DNA of 64,000 bases from Neolewinella lacunae. GTDB taxonomy: Bacteria; Bacteroidota; Bacteroidia; Chitinophagales; Saprospiraceae. The translations under genes were made by a program, and so were the position numbers. Location: positions 1 through 64,000 of the forward strand of contig NZ_JACSIT010000037.1 of the NCBI RefSeq assembly GCF_014349155.1, read 5' to 3'. Below are positions 52,052 to 59,377 of the stretch, in pieces. The notes beneath the pieces were generated by a model. It made no database searches. It worked only from the letters and a program-made list of their open reading frames with translations, and was not told the DNA's origin. Positions within the stretch are counted from its first letter, which is position 1; every line of letters starts with the position of its first letter.

Positions 52052-52645
52052 ATGTTACCAGCCTGGTTTGGTCGGTTGATGCTTCGCCTGAATGGCATGC
52101 GAATTGTGGATCACAACGTGGGCAAGTGGCCTGAGAAGTACGTGCTGCCGGTGGCTCCGCATACTTCCAACCGCGACTTCTTCTACGGCGTCTATTCCCG
52201 GATGGTGATCCGCGAGTACGTCAATTTTGTGGGGAAGTCTTCCTTGTTCCGCGGCCCACTGGGGCTCGTGCTCCGTTGGATGGGTGGGGTGCCGGTGGAG
52301 CGGGAGAAGCGGACGAACTTTGTAGACAGCGTAGTGGCCCTGTTCCGGCAACGGGATGAGTTCAGGCTTTGCATTGCCGTGGAGGGGACCCGCAAAAAAG
52401 TGGATCATTTCAAAACGGGCTTTTACTTCATTGCGCTCAAGGCGGGCGTCCCGCTGCTGCCCTGCAAGTTCGACTTTGCCAATGGCATCATTGAGTTCGC
52501 GCCGCCGTACTATCCCACTGGAGACATCCGGGTGGACTTCGATTTTCTCTACCGCTATTTCGACGGGGTCCAGGGGCTGGTGCCGGAAAACAGTTTTACC
52601 TACGATCCGGCGGTGCTGGATTTACTGCCTGAGGTGCGGCAATAA
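52052..52645 (+). CDS. 1-acyl-sn-glycerol-3-phosphate acyltransferase-like
   Basis: 197-residue PlsC-family acyltransferase of phospholipid synthesis, at the cytosolic face of the inner membrane. The first motif is HTSNRDF (about residue 36; HX4D with catalytic His and Asp) and the phosphate motif EGTRKK (about residue 110), followed by FYFIALKAGVPLLPC. Short of the usual 240 residues because no N-terminal TM helices are present, as in the lysophospholipid acyltransferase subgroup. The ATG at 52052 is preferred over TTG at 52043. The modular repeat at 52659 follows directly. Confidence 0.88.
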   Translation: MLPAWFGRLMLRLNGMRIVDHNVGKWPEKYVLPVAPHTSNRDFFYGVYSRMVIREYVNFVGKSSLFRGPLGLVLRWMGGVPVEREKRTNFVDSVVALFRQRDEFRLCIAVEGTRKKVDHFKTGFYFIALKAGVPLLPCKFDFANGIIEFAPPYYPTGDIRVDFDFLYRYFDGVQGLVPENSFTYDPAVLDLLPEVRQ

Positions 52646-52658
52646 AGTAGTCCTCTTT

Positions 52659-52790
52659 TGGGGCGCGGCCGCAGGCGATAGTCCCGGAGGATTTCGGGAT
52701 GCAAGGATAGGTGAAGGAGCGGGGGGAATCCCGGCTGAGGGTGTCCCCACCCAAACCGTGGACATTCGGGTGGGGACACCCCCAACCAGA
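52659..52790 (+). repeat. Modular repeat: core + module C + spacer + hairpin module D
   Basis: The most complete copy: core, module C, spacer GGTGAAGGAGCGGGGGGAA, and hairpin D with perfect 14-bp arms (52739-52752 and 52768-52781). The hairpin is inverted in loop sequence relative to the copy at 23281. Lies between the convergent plsC-like and RNase H genes. Confidence 0.85.
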
Positions 52791-52833
52791 CCTTACTGCG
52801 CAACGGAGGGGAGGCAAATCCGACCCCGACGCT

Positions 52834-53505
52834 TTACTTTCTACCGAAGTCGGCGGGAATTTCCCCCCATGCTTCGGTGTTCCATTTGTAGACGGGGTTG
52901 GTAATGCGGTTGTTTTTCAGCCACTCCTCGGCGCGGTCGATGTAGGTGTAGAGCTCCTCGGTCTTGGGGGAGCGGGCCAGGGTGGTTTTGCATTTGCCTT
53001 TCTTCACCCAGCCGATGGCGATCTGGGAGTCGCTGTAGATCGGTAAGTCTTCCATTCCCTGGCTCTTGAGGAAAGCAAAGGCGTGGACGAGGGCCAGGAA
53101 CTCCCCGATGTTGTTCGTTCCGAGTTTGAAGGCGCGGTGAAAGAGTTGTTTTTGGCCGGCGGTGGTGACGCCCTGGTATTCCATGGCCCCGGGGTTGCCG
53201 GAGCAGGCTGCGTCAACACTGATGCTGCGGCTGAGGATGGTGGGGGTAGAGGGGGCATTGGAGCGGCGGGGAGAACCAGACGAAGACCGGGGTTTGGTGG
53301 CGGAGCCGGCATTGGCCACTACGGCCTGGTCGAGGTAGTGCTGAAAGCCCTTAGCGTAGGCTGCTTCGGCCTGTTTCCGTTCGGGGAATGACTTATACTT
53401 CGCACCTTTGTACCCATCCACCTGTTGTTTGGCCGTGGCCCAGTCGGCGTAAACCCCCGGCACGTGGCCCAGCCAAATGACGTAAAATTTCTTCTGTTTT
53501 GCCAT
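52834..53505 (-). CDS. rnhA: Ribonuclease HI with viroplasmin N-domain
   Basis: 223 residues. An N-terminal Caulimovirus viroplasmin (RHBD) domain (about 5-50: FYVIWLGHVPGVYADWATA, GAKYKSFPERKQAEAAY) that binds RNA/DNA hybrids, a Ser-rich linker, then RNase HI with acids in SVDAACSGNPG, GEFLALVHA and YSDSQIAIGW. It removes RNA from hybrids during replication. The ATG at 53505 gives the usual start MAKQKKFYV. It diverges from tatD (76-base gap). A -7-like TACCTTCG lies upstream on the minus strand. Confidence 0.93.
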   Translation of the reverse strand: MAKQKKFYVIWLGHVPGVYADWATAKQQVDGYKGAKYKSFPERKQAEAAYAKGFQHYLDQAVVANAGSATKPRSSSGSPRRSNAPSTPTILSRSISVDAACSGNPGAMEYQGVTTAGQKQLFHRAFKLGTNNIGEFLALVHAFAFLKSQGMEDLPIYSDSQIAIGWVKKGKCKTTLARSPKTEELYTYIDRAEEWLKNNRITNPVYKWNTEAWGEIPADFGRK

Positions 53506-53581
53506 GGAGCGAAGGTAAGCCACACATTTTTTTCGTGGCTTAACCGTCAAAAACTCCGGGGAAGGCATTATTCGTTGCAGC

Positions 53582-54412
53582 ATGTACATTGATACGCATA
53601 CCCACTTATACAGCCGCAAGTTTGCCGAAGACCGGGCGGAAATGATGGACCGGGTCCGGGCAGCGGGCGTCGCTTTGGCACTGCTCCCCGCCGTAGACCG
53701 CAGCAGCCACGCGGCCATGCTGCAGTTGGAACAGGACTACGCTACCCAGACCCTGGCGATGATTGGCCTGCACCCCGTGAGCGTCAAAGAAGACGTTGAC
53801 GAGGAACTGGCGGTGGTAAAAGCCTACCTGGACCAGCGCCCCTGGGTAGCCATTGGAGAGATTGGGATGGACCTGTACTGGGATAAGAGCTTCCGCAAGC
53901 AACAGGAAGCGGCTTTTCTTACCCAGTGCCAGTGGGCCCTGGACTACGACCTGCCCATCTGCATCCACGCCCGGGAGGCGATCGATGAACTGCTGGAATT
54001 GATCACGACCGTCGGCGACGACCGGCTGCGGGGCGTTTTTCACTGCTTTACGGGAAACCTGGCACAGGCGCGGCGGGCCATTGACCTGGGCTTCTACCTC
54101 GGCATCGGCGGCGTAGTGACGTTTAAAAACGGGGGGCTGGAGCCCGTGCTGCGGGAAATGCCCCGCGAGCGCATCCTGCTGGAAACCGACGCGCCCTACC
54201 TGGCCCCCGTCCCCTACCGCGGCAAACGCAACGAAACGGCTTACCTTCCCCTGGTCGCGGAAAAGATTGCCGAGCTCTGGGAAACTTCACCCGCGGCAGT
54301 TGGCCGACAAACCTGCTACAACGCGTGGCAACTCTTTGAACTTGACCACTTTGTGCAAGCAGATTACCCCTGGGCGGCCCTCGGGCCACCCGTACGGGAA
54401 AGCTTAATGTGA
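53582..54412 (+). CDS. tatD: TatD-family metal-dependent hydrolase
   Basis: 276-residue amidohydrolase-fold enzyme of the TatD family (DNase or D-aminoacyl-type hydrolase activity in known members). Metal ligands: DTHTHL (residues 4-9), GEIGMDLYWD (Glu near 97), ICIHAREA, FHCFTGN (His near 158), and the terminal Asp in LLETDAPYLAP. All four sites are intact. The ATG at 53582 fits the family start (MYIDTHTH). Shares a divergent promoter region with rnhA, about 76 bases. Confidence 0.93.
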   Translation: MYIDTHTHLYSRKFAEDRAEMMDRVRAAGVALALLPAVDRSSHAAMLQLEQDYATQTLAMIGLHPVSVKEDVDEELAVVKAYLDQRPWVAIGEIGMDLYWDKSFRKQQEAAFLTQCQWALDYDLPICIHAREAIDELLELITTVGDDRLRGVFHCFTGNLAQARRAIDLGFYLGIGGVVTFKNGGLEPVLREMPRERILLETDAPYLAPVPYRGKRNETAYLPLVAEKIAELWETSPAAVGRQTCYNAWQLFELDHFVQADYPWAALGPPVRESLM

Positions 54413-54626
54413 GGCTTTGCCGATAAAAATTTTGTTTTGTTGATCGTTTTTACAATTTTTGCGCCTATCCTGGGCTAAAGCGTCAACGGACGACAAAGTT
54501 TCCAGTAAATTGCAGCGCTTTTTGAGGGCAGGTACGCACCCCGGTTCGCACCCCCCAAAGCATTGCTCGCCGAATCGGCCGTCAACTTACTCCCGTAAGC
54601 TGAACCGACTTAAGATCCGGCACCTC

Positions 54627-54650
54627 CGCAGATAATGGTCTGCGGAGACC
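54627..54650. repeat. Hairpin upstream of tRNA-Ser
   Basis: CTCCGCAGA, loop TAATGG, TCTGCGGAG: a 9-bp perfect stem ending 14 bases before the tRNA. No T tract. Confidence 0.5.
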
Positions 54651-54664
54651 CATTGACAAATTAA

Positions 54665-54754
54665 GGAGAGGTGCTCGAGTGGTTGAAGAGGTACGCCTGG
54701 AAAGCGTATATACGGGTGACCGTATCGAGGGTTCGAATCCCTTCCTCTCCGCCA
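54665..54754 (+). tRNA. tRNA-Ser (GGA)
   Basis: Class II tRNA with the extended variable arm of Ser. Acceptor GGAGAGG/CCTCTCC, anticodon stem TACGC/GCGTA with loop CTGGAAA (anticodon GGA), T-loop TTCGAAT, discriminator G (54751) and encoded CCA (54752-54754). Confidence 0.95.
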
Positions 54755-54853
54755 GATCCATCCCCACTGGAACGCCAAGGGAAGGCAAGGTTGGTTTTCA
54801 GACCGTCCGCTGGTTCGAACCTGAGCCCTGGGCGATCACGGTGTTTCACCGTC

Positions 54854-54872
54854 ATCCCTTCCTCTCCGCCAG
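54854..54872 (+). repeat. 19-nt duplicate of the tRNA-Ser 3' end (att-like)
   Basis: ATCCCTTCCTCTCCGCCAG exactly repeats 54737-54755, the T-arm end, acceptor and CCA of tRNA-Ser. Between the copies is a T-arm-like GGTTCGAACC. Pattern of an attL/attR pair left after integration, or of a decayed second tRNA. Confidence 0.7.
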
Positions 54873-55243
54873 CAAAACAAGAGTAGATCCCTTCCCTTGG
54901 GTCAGCACCACCTAGGAGAGCACTACTTTCCCTGGGGCGACCTAAGTAGGGTAGGGAACTACCCTGAGGTGGTTCAAACGAAGATCCACCCTGTTCTTTC
55001 TCTTCTTTCTCCCGGGCCAAGGCCGGATTTAGGTAGGGAGATGACAAAAAATTGACCCGGAAGGAGCAAGTAAAGAAGTTCTTTATATCTTGCTGCTCTT
55101 CCGGAGTGTTTGGGGAGCTACTCCTTTGACAACCTGGAAAAATCGTAACGACGATTATCCTCAAAATAACATTCTTTCGGGCAACTCCGCCCGGATGGGA
55201 TTTTTCTTCACGCACAAACTATTCGTTAAATCCAATTTCGGCT
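54873..55243. other. Intergenic stretch after the tRNA-Ser repeat
   Basis: About 370 bases without a credible ORF; the long minus-strand frame over it is antisense to tRNA-Ser. No modular repeat copy. Possibly the promoter region of exbB. Confidence 0.4.
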
Positions 55244-55957
55244 ATGCGACATCTATTCAAGACGCTGGCGGCCCTCACGCTGGTAGCATTTTCCACTGCT
55301 GACCTCGCGGCACAGGATTCTTCAGGAGGCTTCCAAATTCTCAAGAAGTACTTCATCGATGGAGACTGGCGCTTCATGGCCGTAGTACTCATCTGTCTTA
55401 TTCTTGGCCTTGCTTTCTGTATTGAGCGCATCATTACGCTCAACCTGGCTTCCACTAATACCGACAAGCTGCTCTCCCGCATCGGCGAGCGCCTGGAGGA
55501 AGGGGACGTAGAAGGCGCCAAGGAAGTAGCCAAATCTACCGCTGGCCCTACCGCCAGTGTACTTTACGAAGGACTCCGCCACAGCAGCGAAGGTCCCGAT
55601 GCAGTAGAAAAGGCCATTGTTTCTTACGGTTCCGTACAAATGGGACTTCTGGAGCGCGGCCTCGTTTGGATTTCGCTCTTTATCGCCATTGCCCCGATGC
55701 TCGGGTTCATGGGTACGGTAATCGGGATGATCCAGGCCTTCAACAAAATCGAAACCGTTGGTGACCTTAGCCCCGCAGTTGTTGCCGGTGGTATTAAGGT
55801 AGCACTTCTTACGACGGTATTCGGTCTGGTGGTGGCCATTGTACTGCAGATCCTTTACAACTACATCGTAAACAAGATTGACGGCATCGTCAACCGCATG
55901 GAAGACGCTTCCATTGCCCTGGTCGATACCATGGCGACCAACAAGGTATTCAAGTAA
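55244..55957 (+). CDS. exbB: ExbB/TolQ/MotA-type proton channel subunit
   Basis: 237-residue inner-membrane energiser that powers TonB-dependent transport or T9SS/gliding. Hydrophobic helices at about 5-24 (possible signal/anchor), 42-64, 138-162 and 182-206; family residues GLLERGLVWISLFIAIAPM, LGFMGTVIGMIQAF (the conserved Gly-rich second helix) and the TTVFGLVVAIVLQILY segment. Followed in operon order by a membrane protein and two exbD genes. The ATG at 55244 precedes a clean membrane helix. Confidence 0.92.
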   Translation: MRHLFKTLAALTLVAFSTADLAAQDSSGGFQILKKYFIDGDWRFMAVVLICLILGLAFCIERIITLNLASTNTDKLLSRIGERLEEGDVEGAKEVAKSTAGPTASVLYEGLRHSSEGPDAVEKAIVSYGSVQMGLLERGLVWISLFIAIAPMLGFMGTVIGMIQAFNKIETVGDLSPAVVAGGIKVALLTTVFGLVVAIVLQILYNYIVNKIDGIVNRMEDASIALVDTMATNKVFK

Positions 55958-55987
55958 CCCGGCACTCACGTTTAAATCCAATCATTC

Positions 55988-56500
55988 ATGTACGCATTTT
56001 TGAACAAGTACGGCCAGGCCCTGGCTTTCGGGATTGGAGTTCTGGTTACCCTGATTTTCCTTCTTGGCATCTTTACCGCTCCCGCAGCGGAAATGGAAGC
56101 AACCAGTCTGGACGGTTCCCCACCCGAAAAGTACGTTACGACGGCCTTCGACTTTGGGATCATGATCTCCGTGATCCTCACGGTGCTGGCCTTCATCGTT
56201 GCCGGAATTTTCGGTGCCGCCCAGTTTGCCTCTAACCCGAAGGGTGCACTGAAGGGCTTGCTCGGACTGGCTGCGCTGGTCGTCATCGCCCTCATTGCCT
56301 ACTCTACGGTAAATGGAGACATCGCTCAGGAATCCCCCGAAATCATCAACTCCATCAACAAATTCAAAACCGACCAGGAAACGGATTTTGGTAGTGGAAC
56401 GCTGAAATTCGTTAGTGGCTCTATCCTTACTTCCCTCGTGCTGATCGGTTTGGCGGTACTTACCCTGGTAGGTTTCGGCGTCCGCAGCATCTTTAAGTAA
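55988..56500 (+). CDS. Membrane protein of the Exb cluster
   Basis: 170 residues with four transmembrane helices (about 11-30, 50-70, 84-103 and 135-160). A conserved-looking loop SPPEKYVTTAFDFG and a block GALKGLLGLAALVVIALIAY are seen. The same small protein between exbB and exbD occurs in many Bacteroidota, but its role is unknown. Gaps of 30 and 20 bases to its neighbours show an operon. Confidence 0.78.
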   Translation: MYAFLNKYGQALAFGIGVLVTLIFLLGIFTAPAAEMEATSLDGSPPEKYVTTAFDFGIMISVILTVLAFIVAGIFGAAQFASNPKGALKGLLGLAALVVIALIAYSTVNGDIAQESPEIINSINKFKTDQETDFGSGTLKFVSGSILTSLVLIGLAVLTLVGFGVRSIFK

Positions 56501-56520
56501 CCGTAAAACGTTTCCCGACC

Positions 56521-57078
56521 ATGGCAAAGACCAAAACGAGAGACCGGATGAACAATGAGATCAACGCAGGGTCGATGGCCGACATCGCCTTCCTGCTGCT
56601 GATCTTCTTCCTGGTCACCACTACCATCGCTGAAGACAAAGGTATCCTCGTAAGGCTCCCACCTTGGTCCGACGAAGAGCCCGACATCACCAAGCTCAAA
56701 ACGCGCAACGTGTACTCCGTACTCGTCAACGCCCAGAATGAGTTGCTCGTTCGGGAAAACCCCATGCGCCTGGCCGAACTGCGCGCCAATGCCAAGGAGT
56801 TCATCTCCAACCCGAACAACGCCCCTGACATGTCGGAATCTCCCCGCAACGCCATCATTTCGTTGAAGAACGACCGGGGTACGAACTACGAAACGTACCT
56901 CGCCGTCTACAACGAACTGAAAGGGGCTTACGAAGAACTGTGGGATGAGCTTTCCCAGCGTCGCTACGGAGAGCCTTACTCTGAAGACATGGAATTTGCC
57001 AAGCGCAAAGCCATTAAGGAAGAGATTCCCATGGTACTCTCCGAGGCAGAGCCCACCAACTTCGGTGAAGAGCAATAA
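56521..57078 (+). CDS. exbD: ExbD/TolR-type biopolymer transport protein (first copy)
   Basis: 185 residues: short cytosolic part, then a single TM helix with the proton-carrying Asp (SMADIAFLLLIFFLVTTT, Asp near residue 20) and a periplasmic domain of about 130 residues. Longer than a usual ExbD (about 140) owing to the C-terminal helical region with EELWDELSQRRYGEPY. Works with ExbB at 55244. Followed by a terminator before the second exbD. Confidence 0.9.
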   Translation: MAKTKTRDRMNNEINAGSMADIAFLLLIFFLVTTTIAEDKGILVRLPPWSDEEPDITKLKTRNVYSVLVNAQNELLVRENPMRLAELRANAKEFISNPNNAPDMSESPRNAIISLKNDRGTNYETYLAVYNELKGAYEELWDELSQRRYGEPYSEDMEFAKRKAIKEEIPMVLSEAEPTNFGEEQ

Positions 57079-57087
57079 GGCAAAAGC

Positions 57088-57128
57088 GGGCCGGTCTTTT
57101 GTTTAACCAAAGGACCGGCCCAATTTTT
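57088..57128 (+). terminator. Terminator between the two exbD genes
   Basis: GGGCCGGTCTTTTG (57088-57101) pairs with CAAAGGACCGGCCC (57108-57121, one bulge) and is followed by AATTTTTT. It would lower expression of the second exbD. Confidence 0.8.
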
Positions 57129-57213
57129 TCTTAGCACTCCCCCCACCAACCCCGCCGGAAACGGCATCTTACGAACGCTCAGTTGTTCTAACCCACTTTA
57201 AGCTAAAAGCACA

Positions 57214-57690
57214 ATGGCCAAGTTCACGAAAAAACGTGGTAAGGCCAGCCCGGCGGTATCTACTGCCTCGCTGCCCGACATCATCTTCATGCTTCTCTTC
57301 TTCTTCATGATGGTAACCGTTCTACGGGACTCCGACCTGAAGCTGCAAGTGAATACCCCGGAAGCTACCCAGCTGACGAAGCTGGAGGAGAAATCCCTGG
57401 TAAACTACATCTACATTGGCCGGCCCACCAAGCAGTACCAGGCGGTGTACGGTACCTCTCCCCGCATCCAGCTGGGAGACAAAATCTCCACCGTAGATGA
57501 TATTCCGCTGTTTCTCGAGCAGCACAAGGTGAAACTCCCCGACAACAAGCGGGACCGCATCACCTCTTCCCTGCGGGTAGACGGTGAGGTGACCATGGGC
57601 ATCGTTCAGGACGTCAAGACCAAGCTGCGCAAAAGCAACCAGTTGAAGATCAACTACTCCGCTGGCAAACGCGCCCAGGCGCTGGAGTAA
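57214..57690 (+). CDS. exbD: ExbD/TolR-type biopolymer transport protein (second copy)
   Basis: 158 residues with the TM helix and channel Asp in SLPDIIFMLLFFFMMVTVL (Asp near 22), then a periplasmic domain ending NYSAGKRAQALE. Distinct in sequence from the first copy, so not a recent duplicate. Paired ExbDs of this kind are common in Bacteroidota, probably serving TonB and gliding/T9SS differently. Ends with its own terminator. Confidence 0.9.
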   Translation: MAKFTKKRGKASPAVSTASLPDIIFMLLFFFMMVTVLRDSDLKLQVNTPEATQLTKLEEKSLVNYIYIGRPTKQYQAVYGTSPRIQLGDKISTVDDIPLFLEQHKVKLPDNKRDRITSSLRVDGEVTMGIVQDVKTKLRKSNQLKINYSAGKRAQALE

Positions 57691-57719
57691 AGTACCCGCC
57701 CTTCGCTGGTATCCCCTCG

Positions 57720-57760
57720 CAAAGCCACAAGCATCAACCGCTTGTGGCTTTGCTCGTTTT
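57720..57760 (+). terminator. Terminator of the second exbD
   Basis: CAAAGCCACAAGC (57720-57732) pairs with GCTTGTGGCTTTG (57740-57752), then CTCGTTTT. Confidence 0.85.
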
Positions 57761-57803
57761 AAGGCTTACCCATCCATAAGCCACTTCCTTATAAATCTTA
57801 TCC

Positions 57804-58034
57804 ATGGAACCGCCGTCCGATCCCGCCGCCCGCCAGCCGGGAGTGATTCTTTTCTACCTGGCGGAAAAAGGCCAGGGCTATTTGCGCCTGGTCGGCACGG
57901 CGGAAGAGTTTTTCTTCACCGCCCGCCAATTGCAGTGCCCCAGCGTACATAAGGGCGACTTGGTGACCTTCATCCCCCGCGAGGGCCGCAATGGTTATTT
58001 TGCGGATGCTATCATGGCGGCGGGTTTAGCGTAA
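57804..58034 (+). CDS. Cold-shock-domain-like protein
   Basis: 76 residues that follow the cold-shock domain layout: GVILFYLAEKGQGYLRL (first strands, where RNP1 is expected), EEFFFTARQL (RNP2-like), KGDLVTFIPREGRNGYFADAI as the last strands. RNP1's usual KGFGF/FGFI is altered to GQGYLRL, so RNA binding may be weaker. ATG at 57804 with short leader. A modular repeat begins two bases after the stop. Confidence 0.7.
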   Translation: MEPPSDPAARQPGVILFYLAEKGQGYLRLVGTAEEFFFTARQLQCPSVHKGDLVTFIPREGRNGYFADAIMAAGLA

Positions 58035-58035
58035 A

Positions 58036-58122
58036 GTGGGCGCGGCCGCAGGTGCTCCCCCCCAACCCCCCGAAGGGGGGAGTTCGTTGGCCCCCCAACC
58101 CCCAAAGGGGGAGCAGCGAGGG
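58036..58122 (+). repeat. Modular repeat: core + doubled module B + spacer remnant
   Basis: Core GGGCGCGGCCGCAGGTGCT, then two module B units in tandem (58055-58082 and 58090-58108) and GCAGCGAGGGAA. Starts right after the cold-shock-like gene's stop. Confidence 0.8.
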
Positions 58123-58186
58123 AAGTCTGATTGCCTTAAAAATACACCAAAATAAGCGGCGGACCTCGCTCCAAAACAAGCACACC

Positions 58187-59110
58187 ATGAATTTAAGGCT
58201 TCAGCTCAGTACGCTTCTACTACTCCTTGCTACTGCCACAGTATTCGGTCAGGATTCCTTTGGGCCGGGTTCGCGCTGGGTGTATGATCACTACGGCGGG
58301 TTTTACGAAGGGATAAACATTGTTGAATTTGAGGGATTGACTAAGGTGGGAGAACTTGAATTCAATAAGTTCAAGATTTCGCAAACCATCACCAGGTTTA
58401 ACGAAGACACCATACGTAGGGAACGGCCCCCAATTTACTTTAAAAATCAGGACAATTTGATCCTGGTTTCGTTTGACGGAATGGTGGCGGATACTTTGTT
58501 TGACTTCAATGCTGGCCCAGGAGACAACTGGTTACTCAGCTATCCCAATACAGACGTAACGATCAGGCTGGAAGTGTTGGATACCTTCAGGCATTATTTA
58601 AATGAATTGGAGGTTGCTGCGCAAATATTGTCCTACGAGTATTCTGACAGGGGAACAATTATAGATACAGTCATGAATTATATTGGGAATACCTTGGGGT
58701 ATATTGATCCATTTGAGTTGGTATTCAGTGATGTTGAGACGGTGGAAGGAGGACCTCCGCGGTGCCTATACCACCCTGCGATAGGGCTCAAAGAATTCAA
58801 CGATTATCTTATTTTTGGATATAGATACGACTGTGAAAATATTCTGACCTCTACTCGTGGGATTGGCGATGTACATCTCGACCCGGTGGATGTTACGGCT
58901 TTTACCGCCGGAGGAGTATTGCGGGTAACGTGCGAAAACTGCGTAAACAGGCAATACCGGGTTTTTGATGTGACGGGGAGAATGGTGAAAAGCGGTTCGT
59001 TGGCTAGGGGAACAACGGAGCTAGGCTTGCAGGGTGCCACAAGTGGACTGTACTTCCTCCACATTGAGGGCCACCGAGCGCATAAATTTATCCACCACGC
59101 CAATTACTGA
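58187..59110 (+). CDS. Secreted protein with T9SS type A sorting domain
   Basis: 307 residues. Signal peptide 1-21 (LSTLLLLLATATVFGQ), a beta-rich passenger of about 205 residues with PGSRWVYDHYGGFYEG, aspartate-rich loops and CENILTS at the end, and the sorting domain (about 225-307: VFDVTGRMVKSGSL, GLYFLHIEGHRAHKF). The strand pattern resembles other single-domain T9SS cargo of unknown role. The ATG at 58187 is chosen because the earlier in-frame codons are repeat sequence. Confidence 0.82.
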   Translation: MNLRLQLSTLLLLLATATVFGQDSFGPGSRWVYDHYGGFYEGINIVEFEGLTKVGELEFNKFKISQTITRFNEDTIRRERPPIYFKNQDNLILVSFDGMVADTLFDFNAGPGDNWLLSYPNTDVTIRLEVLDTFRHYLNELEVAAQILSYEYSDRGTIIDTVMNYIGNTLGYIDPFELVFSDVETVEGGPPRCLYHPAIGLKEFNDYLIFGYRYDCENILTSTRGIGDVHLDPVDVTAFTAGGVLRVTCENCVNRQYRVFDVTGRMVKSGSLARGTTELGLQGATSGLYFLHIEGHRAHKFIHHANY

Positions 59111-59322
59111 TTGGCGTGGGAAATGAGACCGTGGAAAAGGAGGGCGTTTTTTCCGGCGGATTTCTCTTACGAGGGCATTCACAGTATCGCAGCGAGCAAG
59201 AAGGGAAACCTGTGTCGTCCCCGGCGGGCTAAACCCAAAGGAGTTCGAGGCAGGGTGGAGAAAAATTCCCACAAACCTGTGTTAACGCAAGAAATTGCCA
59301 ACAAAAAAGCGAAAAACAATCT

Positions 59323-59330
59323 TATCTTTG
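59323..59330 (+). promoter_or_regulatory. -7 element TATCTTTG of uvrA
   Basis: Exact TAnnTTTG, 48 bases before the uvrA ATG. Confidence 0.6.
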
Positions 59331-59377
59331 TTCCGTTGGGATAGCGCCCTGCGGCGTCCCCGCCCGAAAAGAATGTT

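Noticed and set aside
54661..55215. Long minus-strand frames over tRNA-Ser with [24 protein letters not shown] or [12 protein letters not shown] sequence
   Set aside because: They are antisense to the tRNA. Such protein sequences are a well-known artefact of tRNA-Ser genes.
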